From assembly GCF_003336225.1 (NCBI RefSeq), contig NZ_QPID01000011.1:62001-126000 (forward strand): a stretch of DNA of 64,000 nt, given 5' to 3'. The notes under the pieces were generated by a model. It worked only from the letters and a program-made list of their open reading frames with translations. It did not search any database and was not told where the DNA came from. The DNA comes from Corallincola holothuriorum (GTDB taxonomy: Bacteria; Pseudomonadota; Gammaproteobacteria; Enterobacterales; Neiellaceae). The stretch's first letter is position 1. Every line of letters begins with the position of its first letter. Shown here piece by piece: positions 9,037 through 17,853 of the stretch. Made by a program: the position numbers and the translations under genes.

Positions 9037-9065
9037 AAAACGCCCCCGATCAACGGAGGCGTTTA
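9037..9065 (-). terminator. Terminator of the first PEP-CTERM gene
   Basis: AAACGCC (9038-9044) pairs with GGCGTTT (9058-9064); on the minus strand the stem runs into TTTTTAGTTTT. Confidence 0.75.
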
Positions 9066-9097
9066 TTTACGAGCAGTAAACTTGCGGTGTTAACCTA

Positions 9098-9736
9098 CTA
9101 TTTGTTACGGCGGCGCAAGCCTAATCCAGCTAAACCGAGTCCAAGCAGCAGCGCGGTTGCAGGTGCAGGAACCGCTACAGCGTTAGCGACTAAGATTACT
9201 TTTTCCCAATCAGTGCTGTTGTTAAGTCCCAAATAGCTGCCAGCACGATAACCGCCAACACCATTTAACGTGTGCCAGCAAAGACGATCTCTTTCCGATG
9301 CCGCTGCTGTATCGCATTCGAACTTGTTGACGTCGTCACCCAAGCCTGCGAAACCCCAAGACCAGCCATCTGCATAATACCATTCTGCGCCATTGGCGGT
9401 CGTGGTGACGTCGTTATTGGCTGCACCTGTGTCAGTCAACACATCATCCCAGCCTGCTGCTGCAAGTACTTCAAAAACATCGGAGCCTGTGCGGCGCGCA
9501 GCCAGCATCAGGTAGTCACCTGAACAGTTGGCTAACTCATCGTCAACAGTTGTACCCATAGGCGTAGCATAGGTAGCTGAATAACACTCGCTCCAACCCC
9601 AATCGTTAGTAACGGTGGAAACAGCAACATCATTCTGTGGGCCGTAAGGGATCACTGCAGCACTGGCAAAAGCACTTGCGGCGAGCAGAGAGGCTCCCAA
9701 TGTGGTTTTTACTAAGTTATTCAACATGAACATCAT
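9098..9736 (-). CDS. PEP-CTERM sorting-domain protein
   Basis: An exported protein of up to 212 residues; ATG at 9736, 9733 or 9727 are all possible, with AGGA upstream. A signal peptide ends near ASAAVIP. The body is tryptophan- and aspartate-rich with several cysteines (WGWSECYSATY, LANCSGDYL, CDTAAASERDRLC), suggesting a disulfide-bonded extracellular domain. The C-terminus is a PEP-CTERM signal: the VPAPA motif, a transmembrane stretch of Leu/Gly/Ala, then RRRNK. Such proteins are processed by an exosortase and are usually linked to extracellular polysaccharide and biofilm. The next PEP-CTERM gene upstream has an almost identical tail. The exosortase itself is not in the window. Confidence 0.85.
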   Translation of the reverse strand: MMFMLNNLVKTTLGASLLAASAFASAAVIPYGPQNDVAVSTVTNDWGWSECYSATYATPMGTTVDDELANCSGDYLMLAARRTGSDVFEVLAAAGWDDVLTDTGAANNDVTTTANGAEWYYADGWSWGFAGLGDDVNKFECDTAAASERDRLCWHTLNGVGGYRAGSYLGLNNSTDWEKVILVANAVAVPAPATALLLGLGLAGLGLRRRNK

Positions 9737-9910
9737 CCTACTATGTTGGTATTGTTAATGGTTATTACGCAAACACAAGCAGGTATTGTGCCGTTATTTT
9801 TATTGTTTCATATCAGTGTGTTAGCGGTGTCAGCTTCGGCGGGGATAGTTTCTTGTAAACTCGTCTGACACTGATAGGCGTTAATGGCAGGTTGTTAGTA
9901 GCCACAAAGT

Positions 9911-9941
9911 GAAAACGCCTTCGTCAATCGAAAGCGTTTTT
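9911..9941 (-). terminator. Terminator of the second PEP-CTERM gene
   Basis: GAAAACGC-TTCG on the left arm pairs with CGAAAGCGTTTTT on the right arm (9911-9941) with a short TCAA-type loop. It lies 30 bp after the stop at 9970 on the minus strand and could act in both directions. Confidence 0.75.
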
Positions 9942-9969
9942 CATTGAATGATGGATTATCACACGTGGT

Positions 9970-10509
9970 TCACTTGTTGCGCCGACGCAGACTTAAACCG
10001 ACTAACCCCAGTCCAAGTAGGAGAGCGCTCGCCGGTGCAGGAATGGACGCAAACGTCAGGTTAATATGCACGGAATCAACACCCGTGATGTTGCCTCCTT
10101 GCCAATTGACAAACAATGTATCGTCAACCCAACTTAGCATTGAATCGACATAGTCATCAGTGTTGGCCGAGAAGCTCACGGCGGAAAGATCCGCTAGTAC
10201 GCCACTATCAAATATAAATTCAAAGCCATTGTAAGAGGTGTTTACCCAACGGCAACAGGCGTCATCTTTGTAGTCGAAATGAATGTAGTCATCGCCGATG
10301 TCTATGTAGTCAAAAGCGTCCCAATCACCTGGGAATCCGGTGGGATTAACCCATTCATTGCCTGCGGCAACCGTGCTGATTTCTGTGTGTAAGATGGAAC
10401 CGTATGTGGCATAGTGGTAATTCGCTGTGACACCGCTACCCATCAATCCAGCGTTTGCTGATGATGTTCCTATGATTAGCATTGCGATGGCTAGTAATGA
10501 ATTCTTCAT
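9970..10509 (-). CDS. PEP-CTERM sorting-domain protein
   Basis: A 179-residue exported protein when started at ATG 10509, which has AAGGA about eight bases upstream; ATG at 10518 is nearly as good. The signal peptide ends at SANA|GL. The mature domain is acidic and aromatic (FDYIDIGDDYIHFDY) with a CC pair. The tail has IPAPA, a Leu/Gly-rich membrane span and RRRNK, the PEP-CTERM signal, very close to that of the neighbouring gene at 9098, which points to a shared sorting enzyme. It would be anchored or released outside the cell after exosortase cleavage. Function of the mature domain is unknown. Confidence 0.85.
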   Translation of the reverse strand: MKNSLLAIAMLIIGTSSANAGLMGSGVTANYHYATYGSILHTEISTVAAGNEWVNPTGFPGDWDAFDYIDIGDDYIHFDYKDDACCRWVNTSYNGFEFIFDSGVLADLSAVSFSANTDDYVDSMLSWVDDTLFVNWQGGNITGVDSVHINLTFASIPAPASALLLGLGLVGLSLRRRNK

Positions 10510-10693
10510 AATACTCATCCTTACTCTGCGTGCTAAATGATTGCTCAAGTAGGATCAAGCATATAGTGTGCCGCGATATATTTCGCTTAATAAACAAAAG
10601 ATAAGCAACTCATATCGATGAGTGGTCGATGGATTTGTAAAATCTTCTGACGCTGGAACACTCGATAATGTTAAGTGCCTCATTGAGGGGAAG

Positions 10694-11608
10694 TTAAGCC
10701 GGTTGTGCTTCTCCGCCATCCAAGATCCGGATCGAGATCGCTGCGGCGGCCGTGCGATTATCCACATCAATCTTTTTAAACAGCTGCTCCAGGTGTTTGT
10801 TCACGGTGCGTGGGCTCATCGATAGTATTTGTGCGATCTCCCAATTGGTTTTTCCAAATGATACCCAGTACAGCACTTCTGATTCCCGTTTGGTGATGGG
10901 GAGTTTTTGCTGCAGTGTTTCCGGTGATTTTTCTGATTCAGCCGCCACTAATCGGATTAAGCTATGGCCCGCTTGATGCTCGCCACCAAACTGAGCGTGC
11001 ATCGGCATCTCAAACAGCGAAATGGTCAACGGCAGTGCCGGATCGTCCTGCAACCAAGTGATTAACTGTGCACTGATGCTATGCCAGATCTCGGCTTCCT
11101 CACCCTTCGCCGATGCGACCAATTGATGGACATGGGGTGTCGCCCACTCAATCTCGCCCTGATGGTCGACGCAGATGACGTATTGCCCTGCATGATCCAA
11201 TGCCGTTTGCGCACTGATCGCTAAACGGGCGTTTTGCGTGTGTACCTTGATCCGTGCCATCACCTCTTCGGCGACGATCGGCTTGGTGACATAATCAACA
11301 CCACCGACTTCGAAACCGCGCACCACGTGCTCTACATCGGTGAGGCCAGTCATAAAGATCACCGGGGTCATGGGTAACTGTTGCTTGATCTTTTCACAGG
11401 TTTCAAACCCATCCATGCCCGGCATCATCGCATCCATCAGGATCACATCCGGCGTGATACGCTCAGCTATGGATAACGCCTGTTGGCCTGATAGAGCCAC
11501 CAGTACCGTCAGGCCAGCGTTGTTCAGCGCGGCATTGAGCATCCCCAAAGATTCTGGTGAATCATCGACGACTAAGACAATTGAGCTGACATTGGGTGTA
11601 TTACTCAT
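10694..11608 (-). CDS. Response regulator with LuxR-type DNA-binding domain
   Basis: 304 residues in three parts. The receiver domain (about 9-125) has VLVVDDS, phospho-acceptor Asp in ILMDAMMPGMDG, and K in YVTKPI. The middle (about 130-225) contains a PAS-like segment (YVICVDHQGEIEWATP). The C-terminal LuxR/GerE helix-turn-helix has ITKRESEVLYWVSFGKTN and MSPRTVNKHLEQLFKKI. It overlaps the upstream kinase gene by eight bases (ATGAGTAA), so the two are translationally coupled and form a cognate pair. Because they are divergent from the porin-urt-ure cluster, control of urea uptake and urease is the likely job; this is inference from position. Confidence 0.9.
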   Translation of the reverse strand: MSNTPNVSSIVLVVDDSPESLGMLNAALNNAGLTVLVALSGQQALSIAERITPDVILMDAMMPGMDGFETCEKIKQQLPMTPVIFMTGLTDVEHVVRGFEVGGVDYVTKPIVAEEVMARIKVHTQNARLAISAQTALDHAGQYVICVDHQGEIEWATPHVHQLVASAKGEEAEIWHSISAQLITWLQDDPALPLTISLFEMPMHAQFGGEHQAGHSLIRLVAAESEKSPETLQQKLPITKRESEVLYWVSFGKTNWEIAQILSMSPRTVNKHLEQLFKKIDVDNRTAAAAISIRILDGGEAQPA

Positions 11609-14600
11609 CGATTAACGCTTCCAGATAGGTGACGATCTTTTCAAAATCACAACGTTGAGACTCTTGTCGCATGCGGTGAATAAAATCACTACCGGCGATC
11701 TGTTGTTGTTCCAGCTTACCCAAGCTATCGGAGAATGCACTCAGGTAGCCAATCTCTGCCCAATTTTTTAGTTCTTTGAGGTATTTGCTTGCAGGGATAA
11801 GGTCTGGCGTATTGAGCGTTTTTGCCGTGTTACTCTGCTCGTCATCTACCTTCTCGGTATCTTGTATCTGCCAGTTCAGGTTCAGCAGTCGGCCAATTTT
11901 CCCTAACAAGGTGTTTAGCTCCACCGGTTTGGTGAGGTAATCATTATGATATTGGCCAAGCAGATTGTCGTGCTCACTCTCTAAGGTGTTGGCGGACACC
12001 ATCATGATGGGTTGGGTGAAGCCCTGTTTTCTTAGTTGAATAGCCAGCTGCCAGCCGCTGATCTCAGGCATGGCAACGTCTAACAGGAATAGATCAACCG
12101 GGCAATGCTGGCAAAGCGCCAGGGCTTCCGTGGCATTGGCTGCCTGATAAAGAACAAATCCAAGTGGTTCTAGGATATCTTTCATTAGCTGACGCTGTGA
12201 GCTTTCATCATCTACGACCAAGAGGGTCTTTTCATCCCCCTGATAGCCAATCACATTGGCATCAGGCAGCTTGACCCGGTTAGGTCGTGCGACTTGCGGT
12301 AACATGAGGCTCAAGGTGAACTCACTGCCCACCCCTAGGGTGCTTTTAAAATCGATATTGCCGCCCATCAGTTCAGCTAACGAGCGCGAAATAGTCAGGC
12401 CTAAGCCTGTACCGCTGATGGCTTGCGTCGATAGGTTTCTGACCCGTTCAAAGGGGCGAAAGATTAATTCGCGATCCGCTTCATCAATGCCGATACCAGA
12501 ATCTTTGACATGGAAGTGTGCGACCTCGTTGCGATAATTGACGATAAAGCTTACAGAGCCCTCTTTGGTAAACTTGATCGCATTGGAGAGCAGGTTCATC
12601 AGGATCTGACGTAAGCGCTGTTTATCCGCGGCGATAAATTCTGGCAGATACCTGCAGGGCTGATAGTCAAACTGGATCCCTTTGTTGACCGCTTGCAGTT
12701 GGAACATATCTACCAACTGATTAAGAAATTCGGTGATCTGAACATCGTCTCGTTGCAGTTCGAGACGACCCGCCTCAATCTTTGATATCTCTAACAGGCC
12801 TTCAATTAAGTCCGATAGATGCTCACCGTTGCGACGTAAAATCGCTGCGTACTCGCGCTTCTGTGTACTTAGTTCATTATCTTTACTGAGCAGCTGGGCG
12901 TAGCCGAGCAATACATTGAGCGGTGTCCGCAATTCATGGCTGATACCTGCTAAATAACGACTCTTTGCTTGGTTTGCCGTTTCCGCCGTTTCTTTGGCTC
13001 GCTGCAGGGCGCGATAAGTTTCCTCATGGGCATCAATCTCCTGGCTTAGCAGTTCAGATTGTGACTGTACCTCCTGCATTGCGACCCGACTGCTGCTACG
13101 GGCAAGGATAAACAGCCAGCTCACTACGCCGATTAGGATCAGAAGTAAGAAGAACGCTTTGATAAAGGCGGTAGCGACGCTGCCATCGGCGGCAAGTGCC
13201 TCCGGTACTTGCGCATAGGCAAGGGTCAGTATGGCTGACATCACAGAGGAGATGGCGAGCATCACCAGCACAAACTGGCCCATGGAGCCACCAAGTTTTT
13301 CTACCCAGGCAGGGGACAAAAAACGCCCCGCAAACTGTCGTGACTGCGCAGTTAAGGTTGCGTGGGGACGACACTTGTTGCCACAGCGTACATCCAGGCT
13401 GCAGCATAGCGAACAGATGGGACTATTATACGCTGGACAATGGGTCATATCCTCGCGTTCAAACCGCAGTTCGCAAACGCTGCAGGTCTCCAGCTCGGCG
13501 GCAAACAGTTCCGCAGGACGGGCCAGGTAGAACTTGCTTTTCGTCAGCCAAGCGAATAGCGGTACGGTGATAAAGGGCAATAAAAATGCGACAAAGGAGG
13601 CCATCGCTTTGAATAGCTCGCCGAACAGGCTCAGATGGCCCATGATGCCAATGATCGAGGCCAGGAGCATGGAGCCAACACCGACCGGGTTGATGTCATA
13701 GAGTTGTGAGCGTTTAAATTCAATATGCTTGGGGCTGAGTCCGAGGGGCTTGTTGATGATCAGATCGGCAACGATCGCGCCGATCCAGCCCAACACCAAT
13801 ACCGAATAGATCTGTAGCATCTCTTCTAATGCCTGATAGACGCCGAGGACCATCAATAGCAGGGCGATGACGACATTAAATACCACCCAAACTACCCGTC
13901 CAGGATGGCTGTGGGTAATACGGGAGAAGTAGTTTGACCACGCCAAAGATCCAGCATAGGCATTAGCCACATTGATTTTTAACTGCGAAACAATAACGAA
14001 GCTGGCAGCCAGAAACAGTGCCAAGCCTTTATTGTCGGTGACATAGTTAAATACCACCATATACATATGCGCTGGGTCGTCGGCCACCAGCGCGGGCAAC
14101 CCGTGAGCCAGTGCTAAGTAGGCAAGAAATGAACCCAGGATCATTTTCGGCGCACCTACCAGGATCCAGCCCGGGCCGCCCAGTAGCAAAGCTGTCCACC
14201 AACGTAAGCGGCTCTTTTTGGTTGGCTCGGGCATAAAGCGGAGAAAGTCCACTTGCTCGCCAATCTGCGCAACCACCGAAAGCAGTACCGCACAGGCGGC
14301 GCCAAACATTACAAAGTTGAAGCTGTTGTCGTTGCTTTCATCGAGGCCAGCGTAGTTAATCCACTCATTGAACTGGCTGTCTGGGTGGGTAAATACGAAA
14401 TATAGTGGTACCAGCTGCATCGCCAGCCAGATCGGTTGTGACCATTGCTGGAAGCGGCCGATATTGGTAATACCATGGGTAACAAGAGGGATCACTATTA
14501 GCGCACTAACCACGTAGCCCACTAATAGGGGAACCCCGATCAATAGCTGCAAAGCCATCGCCATAATGGCTGCTTCAAGGGCAAAGAAGATAAAGGTAAA

Positions 14601-14969
14601 AGAGGCATAAATAAGCGAAGCGATGGTGGAACCGATATAACCAAAACCGGCTCCGCGACTGAGTAGATCGATATCAACACCGTACTTGGCCGCGTAGTAA
14701 CTGATTGGGATACCGCTGAACAGGATCACGAGGCTGACAACACCGATCGCCCATAACGCATTGATCACGCCATAGTTAAGCGTGATCGCCCCGCCTAAGG
14801 CTTCTAATACCAGGAACGATACCGTGCCTAGTGCTGTGTTTGCGATCCACGCCATATTCCAACGTCTTGCCCGCTTAGCGGTAAAACGCAAAGCAAAATC
14901 CTCCAACATCTCGTTGGCAACCAGCTTGTTGTAGGTGCGTCGGGTCGCAAGGATCTTATTGGAATGCAT
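11601..14969 (-). CDS. NCS1-type permease fused to a hybrid sensor histidine kinase
   Basis: About 1122 residues. Residues about 30-480 form a polytopic NCS1 (nucleobase/allantoin:cation symporter) domain. About 495-535 is a cysteine-rich motif (CSVCELRF, then HC, CSLCC, CGNKC), possibly a zinc site. Two more membrane helices follow (about 560-625), a coiled coil, HisKA with ISHELRTPLN (His near 675), an HATPase domain (SGIGIDEAD, GTGLGLTIS) and a receiver domain with Asp near 962 (LFLLDVAMPE). The C-terminal 80 residues may hold an output or Hpt-like helix. The permease probably senses a nitrogenous solute such as urea, allantoin or a purine. ATG 14969 is chosen for the AAGGAAAGG upstream; starts at 14993 or 15044 are possible. 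Confidence 0.85.
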   Translation of the reverse strand: MHSNKILATRRTYNKLVANEMLEDFALRFTAKRARRWNMAWIANTALGTVSFLVLEALGGAITLNYGVINALWAIGVVSLVILFSGIPISYYAAKYGVDIDLLSRGAGFGYIGSTIASLIYASFTFIFFALEAAIMAMALQLLIGVPLLVGYVVSALIVIPLVTHGITNIGRFQQWSQPIWLAMQLVPLYFVFTHPDSQFNEWINYAGLDESNDNSFNFVMFGAACAVLLSVVAQIGEQVDFLRFMPEPTKKSRLRWWTALLLGGPGWILVGAPKMILGSFLAYLALAHGLPALVADDPAHMYMVVFNYVTDNKGLALFLAASFVIVSQLKINVANAYAGSLAWSNYFSRITHSHPGRVVWVVFNVVIALLLMVLGVYQALEEMLQIYSVLVLGWIGAIVADLIINKPLGLSPKHIEFKRSQLYDINPVGVGSMLLASIIGIMGHLSLFGELFKAMASFVAFLLPFITVPLFAWLTKSKFYLARPAELFAAELETCSVCELRFEREDMTHCPAYNSPICSLCCSLDVRCGNKCRPHATLTAQSRQFAGRFLSPAWVEKLGGSMGQFVLVMLAISSVMSAILTLAYAQVPEALAADGSVATAFIKAFFLLLILIGVVSWLFILARSSSRVAMQEVQSQSELLSQEIDAHEETYRALQRAKETAETANQAKSRYLAGISHELRTPLNVLLGYAQLLSKDNELSTQKREYAAILRRNGEHLSDLIEGLLEISKIEAGRLELQRDDVQITEFLNQLVDMFQLQAVNKGIQFDYQPCRYLPEFIAADKQRLRQILMNLLSNAIKFTKEGSVSFIVNYRNEVAHFHVKDSGIGIDEADRELIFRPFERVRNLSTQAISGTGLGLTISRSLAELMGGNIDFKSTLGVGSEFTLSLMLPQVARPNRVKLPDANVIGYQGDEKTLLVVDDESSQRQLMKDILEPLGFVLYQAANATEALALCQHCPVDLFLLDVAMPEISGWQLAIQLRKQGFTQPIMMVSANTLESEHDNLLGQYHNDYLTKPVELNTLLGKIGRLLNLNWQIQDTEKVDDEQSNTAKTLNTPDLIPASKYLKELKNWAEIGYLSAFSDSLGKLEQQQIAGSDFIHRMRQESQRCDFEKIVTYLEALIDE

Positions 14970-15234
14970 CGGTGGCGTGCGCCTTTCCTTCATGTTTTTA
15001 CTGGAGAACGAACAAAGTATGCCGACTGCTGGTCGCAGCCGCATGCGTCATTTGACGTATATCGCTACTGCGTTATGCGCATAGGCTTTGTTGCCTCTTC
15101 CCTGAATACTGCAATGGTCACCACCGATGATACGACAGAGCGGCAATAAGAATAAGCCCCATAGAGGGATGTCCTTGTATCGACTTCCGGTGCCAAAGAG
15201 ATCCAATCCAATATCTTGAACAGGGAGTGCGCAA

Positions 15235-16368
15235 ATGAGAACCCATAAATTGACCACGGTCGCCGCCGCAACATTGCTAGCTATTAGCTTGGCTCCGGTT
15301 GCCAATGCAGGTGCCAAATTAGAGATCACCGAAGACAGCTTCATCAATCTGGGAGCGGGGATTCGAACTACCGCTTCAGGTACTGAGGACGGTTCACCCA
15401 ATGGCGACAGTTGGTCGACAGATTTTAATGTCGACAATATTCGTCTGTACTTGTCTGGGCAGTTGATGCCTGCGGTGAAGTTTACCTTTAACACTGAAAA
15501 AATCGATGGCGATATCGATGTGCTTGACGCCATCGTGCAGTACGAACCAAGTAAAGAGTTCAATATCTGGGCGGGTAAGATGCTCACCCCCGCCGACCGG
15601 ATTGAAATGAGTGGCCCGTTCTACGCATTAACCTGGAACCAGTACACAGTACCACTTTACCCCTCAGATCAAGGTGGCGAAGCCGGACGTATTGGTCGTG
15701 ATGATGGTGTCACTGTGTGGGGCGCGTTCGACAAATTCCAATATGCCGTGGGTGTCTTTGATGGTTTAGAGGGCTACTCCAACCAAGATGACAATCTGTT
15801 ATTTGCCACACGTCTCTCATATAGCTTCTGGAATATGGAAGGTAATCCTGCTTATTACACTAGTTCCACCTACTACGGTGCGGCCGGTGATGTACTGACC
15901 TTAGGTGTTTCTGCTCAGTATCAAGAAGACGGTACCGGCACGACGACTGACGCCGAAGACTTTACCGGCTACGCCGTTGATGTCTTGATGGAAAAAGTAC
16001 TCGATGGTGGCGGGGTCGTTACCCTCGAAGGCGAATACAAGATGTTTGATGCTGACTTGAGCGCTGCCGCTCGCGCCTCAGCCGATTGTTTTTGCCTGTT
16101 TGATGGCGATGCCTATTTTGCCACGGCAGCTTACCTATTCGCGGATCCTGTGGGGATCGGCAAGGTACAACCTTATGTGCGTTACACCTCCAACAGCCCT
16201 GATGATTACGACGACTCGGATCTCACCGAAGTTGGCGTGAACTACATCATCAAAGGTCACAACTTGCGTTTGAATGCCAACTACACCACGGGTGATGCCA
16301 ACGCCAGTGGCTATGCGGCAGCAGATGATGCCGACAGCTTTAGCTTAGGTGTGCAGTTCCAGATCTAA
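15235..16368 (+). CDS. Outer-membrane porin of the urea cluster (phosphate-porin O/P-like)
   Basis: 377 residues with signal peptide (PVANA|GA). The mature protein is a beta-barrel by composition: alternating strands, acidic loops, and the C-terminal FSLGVQFQI ending in a hydrophobic residue as in outer-membrane proteins. The segment FNTEKIDGDIDVLDAIVQYEPSKE with GKMLTPADR resembles the porin O/P and short-chain amide porin (FmdC-like) group that accompanies urt genes in proteobacteria. It likely admits urea or short amides into the periplasm. AGGGAG lies before the ATG. It is the first gene divergent from the NCS1 kinase and is followed 51 bp later by urtA. Confidence 0.8.
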   Translation: MRTHKLTTVAAATLLAISLAPVANAGAKLEITEDSFINLGAGIRTTASGTEDGSPNGDSWSTDFNVDNIRLYLSGQLMPAVKFTFNTEKIDGDIDVLDAIVQYEPSKEFNIWAGKMLTPADRIEMSGPFYALTWNQYTVPLYPSDQGGEAGRIGRDDGVTVWGAFDKFQYAVGVFDGLEGYSNQDDNLLFATRLSYSFWNMEGNPAYYTSSTYYGAAGDVLTLGVSAQYQEDGTGTTTDAEDFTGYAVDVLMEKVLDGGGVVTLEGEYKMFDADLSAAARASADCFCLFDGDAYFATAAYLFADPVGIGKVQPYVRYTSNSPDDYDDSDLTEVGVNYIIKGHNLRLNANYTTGDANASGYAAADDADSFSLGVQFQI

Positions 16369-16419
16369 CGACCATCTCATTCGATAATGATGAAATAGAG
16401 ACAACAAGGGAAGCGGAAG

Positions 16420-17712
16420 ATGAAGATGAAAAAACTACTATTAGCTGGCTCTATTATGACCAGCATGCTCCTCGCCGGTCAGGCGATGGCAGCAAAGAAA
16501 GAAGAGACCATCAAGGTCGGTGTTCTGCACTCTCTGTCAGGCACCATGGCGATCAGTGAAACGACGCTGAAAGACACCATGTTGATGCTGATCGAAGAGC
16601 AGAACAAAAAAGGCGGCGTGCTCGGTAAAAAGCTTGAAGCCGTGGTGGTTGACCCGGCGTCCAACTGGCCACTGTTTGCGGAAAAAGCCCGTGAACTGAT
16701 CCAGAAGCATGAAGTGTCTGCTGTATTCGGTTGCTGGACCTCAGTGTCTCGTAAGTCAGTACTGCCAGTGTTTGAAGAGCTGGATAACCTGCTGTTCTAC
16801 CCGGTGCAGTATGAAGGTGAAGAGTCCTCTAAAAACGTGTTTTACACCGGTGCTGCACCCAACCAACAGGCGATCCCTGCGGTTGATTACTTGATGAATG
16901 ATCTGGGTGTTAAGCGTTGGGTACTGGCGGGGACTGACTATGTTTATCCACGTACTACCAACAAGATCCTAGAAGCCTATCTCAAGGCGAAAGGGGTAGA
17001 TGCCAAAGATATCACTATCAACTACACGCCGTTTGGTCACTCTGATTGGCAGTCTATCGTTGCCGATATCAAGAAGTTTGGCTCTACCGGTAAGAAAACT
17101 GCCGTCGTTTCCACCATTAACGGCGATGCCAATGTGCCTTTCTACAAAGAGCTGGCTAACCAAGGCATTTCAGCGGAAGACATTCCCGTGGTTGCCTTCT
17201 CTGTTGGTGAAGAAGAGCTTTCAGGTATCGACACTGCACCTTTGGTTGGGCACCTGGCGGCATGGAACTACTTCATGAGCGTTGAGGCGGATGAAAATGA
17301 CGATTTCATTGAAGCATGGCAGGCGTTTGTTGGCAGCGACAAGCGAGTGACCAACGATCCAATGGAAGCGCATTACATTGGCTTCAACATGTGGATTAAA
17401 GCGATTGAGAAAGCCGGAACAGCCGATCCAGCCGCCGTCCGTGAAGCGATGATCGGTATCTCTGTGCCAAACCTGACGGGTGGCTACTCAGCCATGATGC
17501 CTAACCATCACATCACCAAGCCAGTACTGATCGGTGAGATCCAAGACGATGGCCAATTTGAAACCGTATGGCAGACCTCAGGTCTGGTTCCGGGCGATGC
17601 ATGGTCTGATTTCCTTGAAGGTTCAAAGAGTATTGCCGCTGATTGGCAAGCGCCTTTGATGTGCGGTAACTACAACGTTAAAACCGCTAAGTGTTCTGGA
17701 CAAAACTACTAA
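16420..17712 (+). CDS. urtA: Urea ABC transporter, periplasmic substrate-binding protein
   Basis: 430 residues, signal peptide ending QAMA|AKK. The mature protein is a type I periplasmic binding protein of the branched-chain amino acid class with UrtA hallmarks: IKVGVLHSLSGTMAISE, VVDPASNWPLFAEKAREL, FGCWTSVSRKSVLPV, and NLLFYPVQYEGEESS. It captures urea and delivers it to UrtBC. A strong terminator follows the stop codon, so the protein is probably made in excess over the membrane components, as is usual for binding proteins. Confidence 0.97.
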   Translation: MKMKKLLLAGSIMTSMLLAGQAMAAKKEETIKVGVLHSLSGTMAISETTLKDTMLMLIEEQNKKGGVLGKKLEAVVVDPASNWPLFAEKARELIQKHEVSAVFGCWTSVSRKSVLPVFEELDNLLFYPVQYEGEESSKNVFYTGAAPNQQAIPAVDYLMNDLGVKRWVLAGTDYVYPRTTNKILEAYLKAKGVDAKDITINYTPFGHSDWQSIVADIKKFGSTGKKTAVVSTINGDANVPFYKELANQGISAEDIPVVAFSVGEEELSGIDTAPLVGHLAAWNYFMSVEADENDDFIEAWQAFVGSDKRVTNDPMEAHYIGFNMWIKAIEKAGTADPAAVREAMIGISVPNLTGGYSAMMPNHHITKPVLIGEIQDDGQFETVWQTSGLVPGDAWSDFLEGSKSIAADWQAPLMCGNYNVKTAKCSGQNY

Positions 17713-17723
17713 AGCAAGTGTGA

Positions 17724-17758
17724 AGCGCGGCCTCTTCCTGGTGAGGCCGCTCTTTTTC
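17724..17758 (+). terminator. Hairpin terminator/attenuator between urtA and urtB
   Basis: GCGGCCTC (17727-17734) pairs with GAGGCCGC (17743-17750), followed by TCTTTTTCTC. No new promoter is obvious before urtB, so partial termination would set the ratio of UrtA to the rest of the operon. Confidence 0.8.
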
Positions 17759-17853
17759 TCCCTCTGTCGCAGATGGAGATTTTTTTTGATGTTTAGCTTC
17801 AGTCAGCCACCGCTTTGGTATGCCGATTGAAAGTAGGGAAGGAGTCACCGCCC

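Noticed and set aside
15045-15234. Sigma-54 promoter before the porin-urt cluster
   Set aside because: No GG-N10-GC pattern with reasonable flanks was found in this interval.
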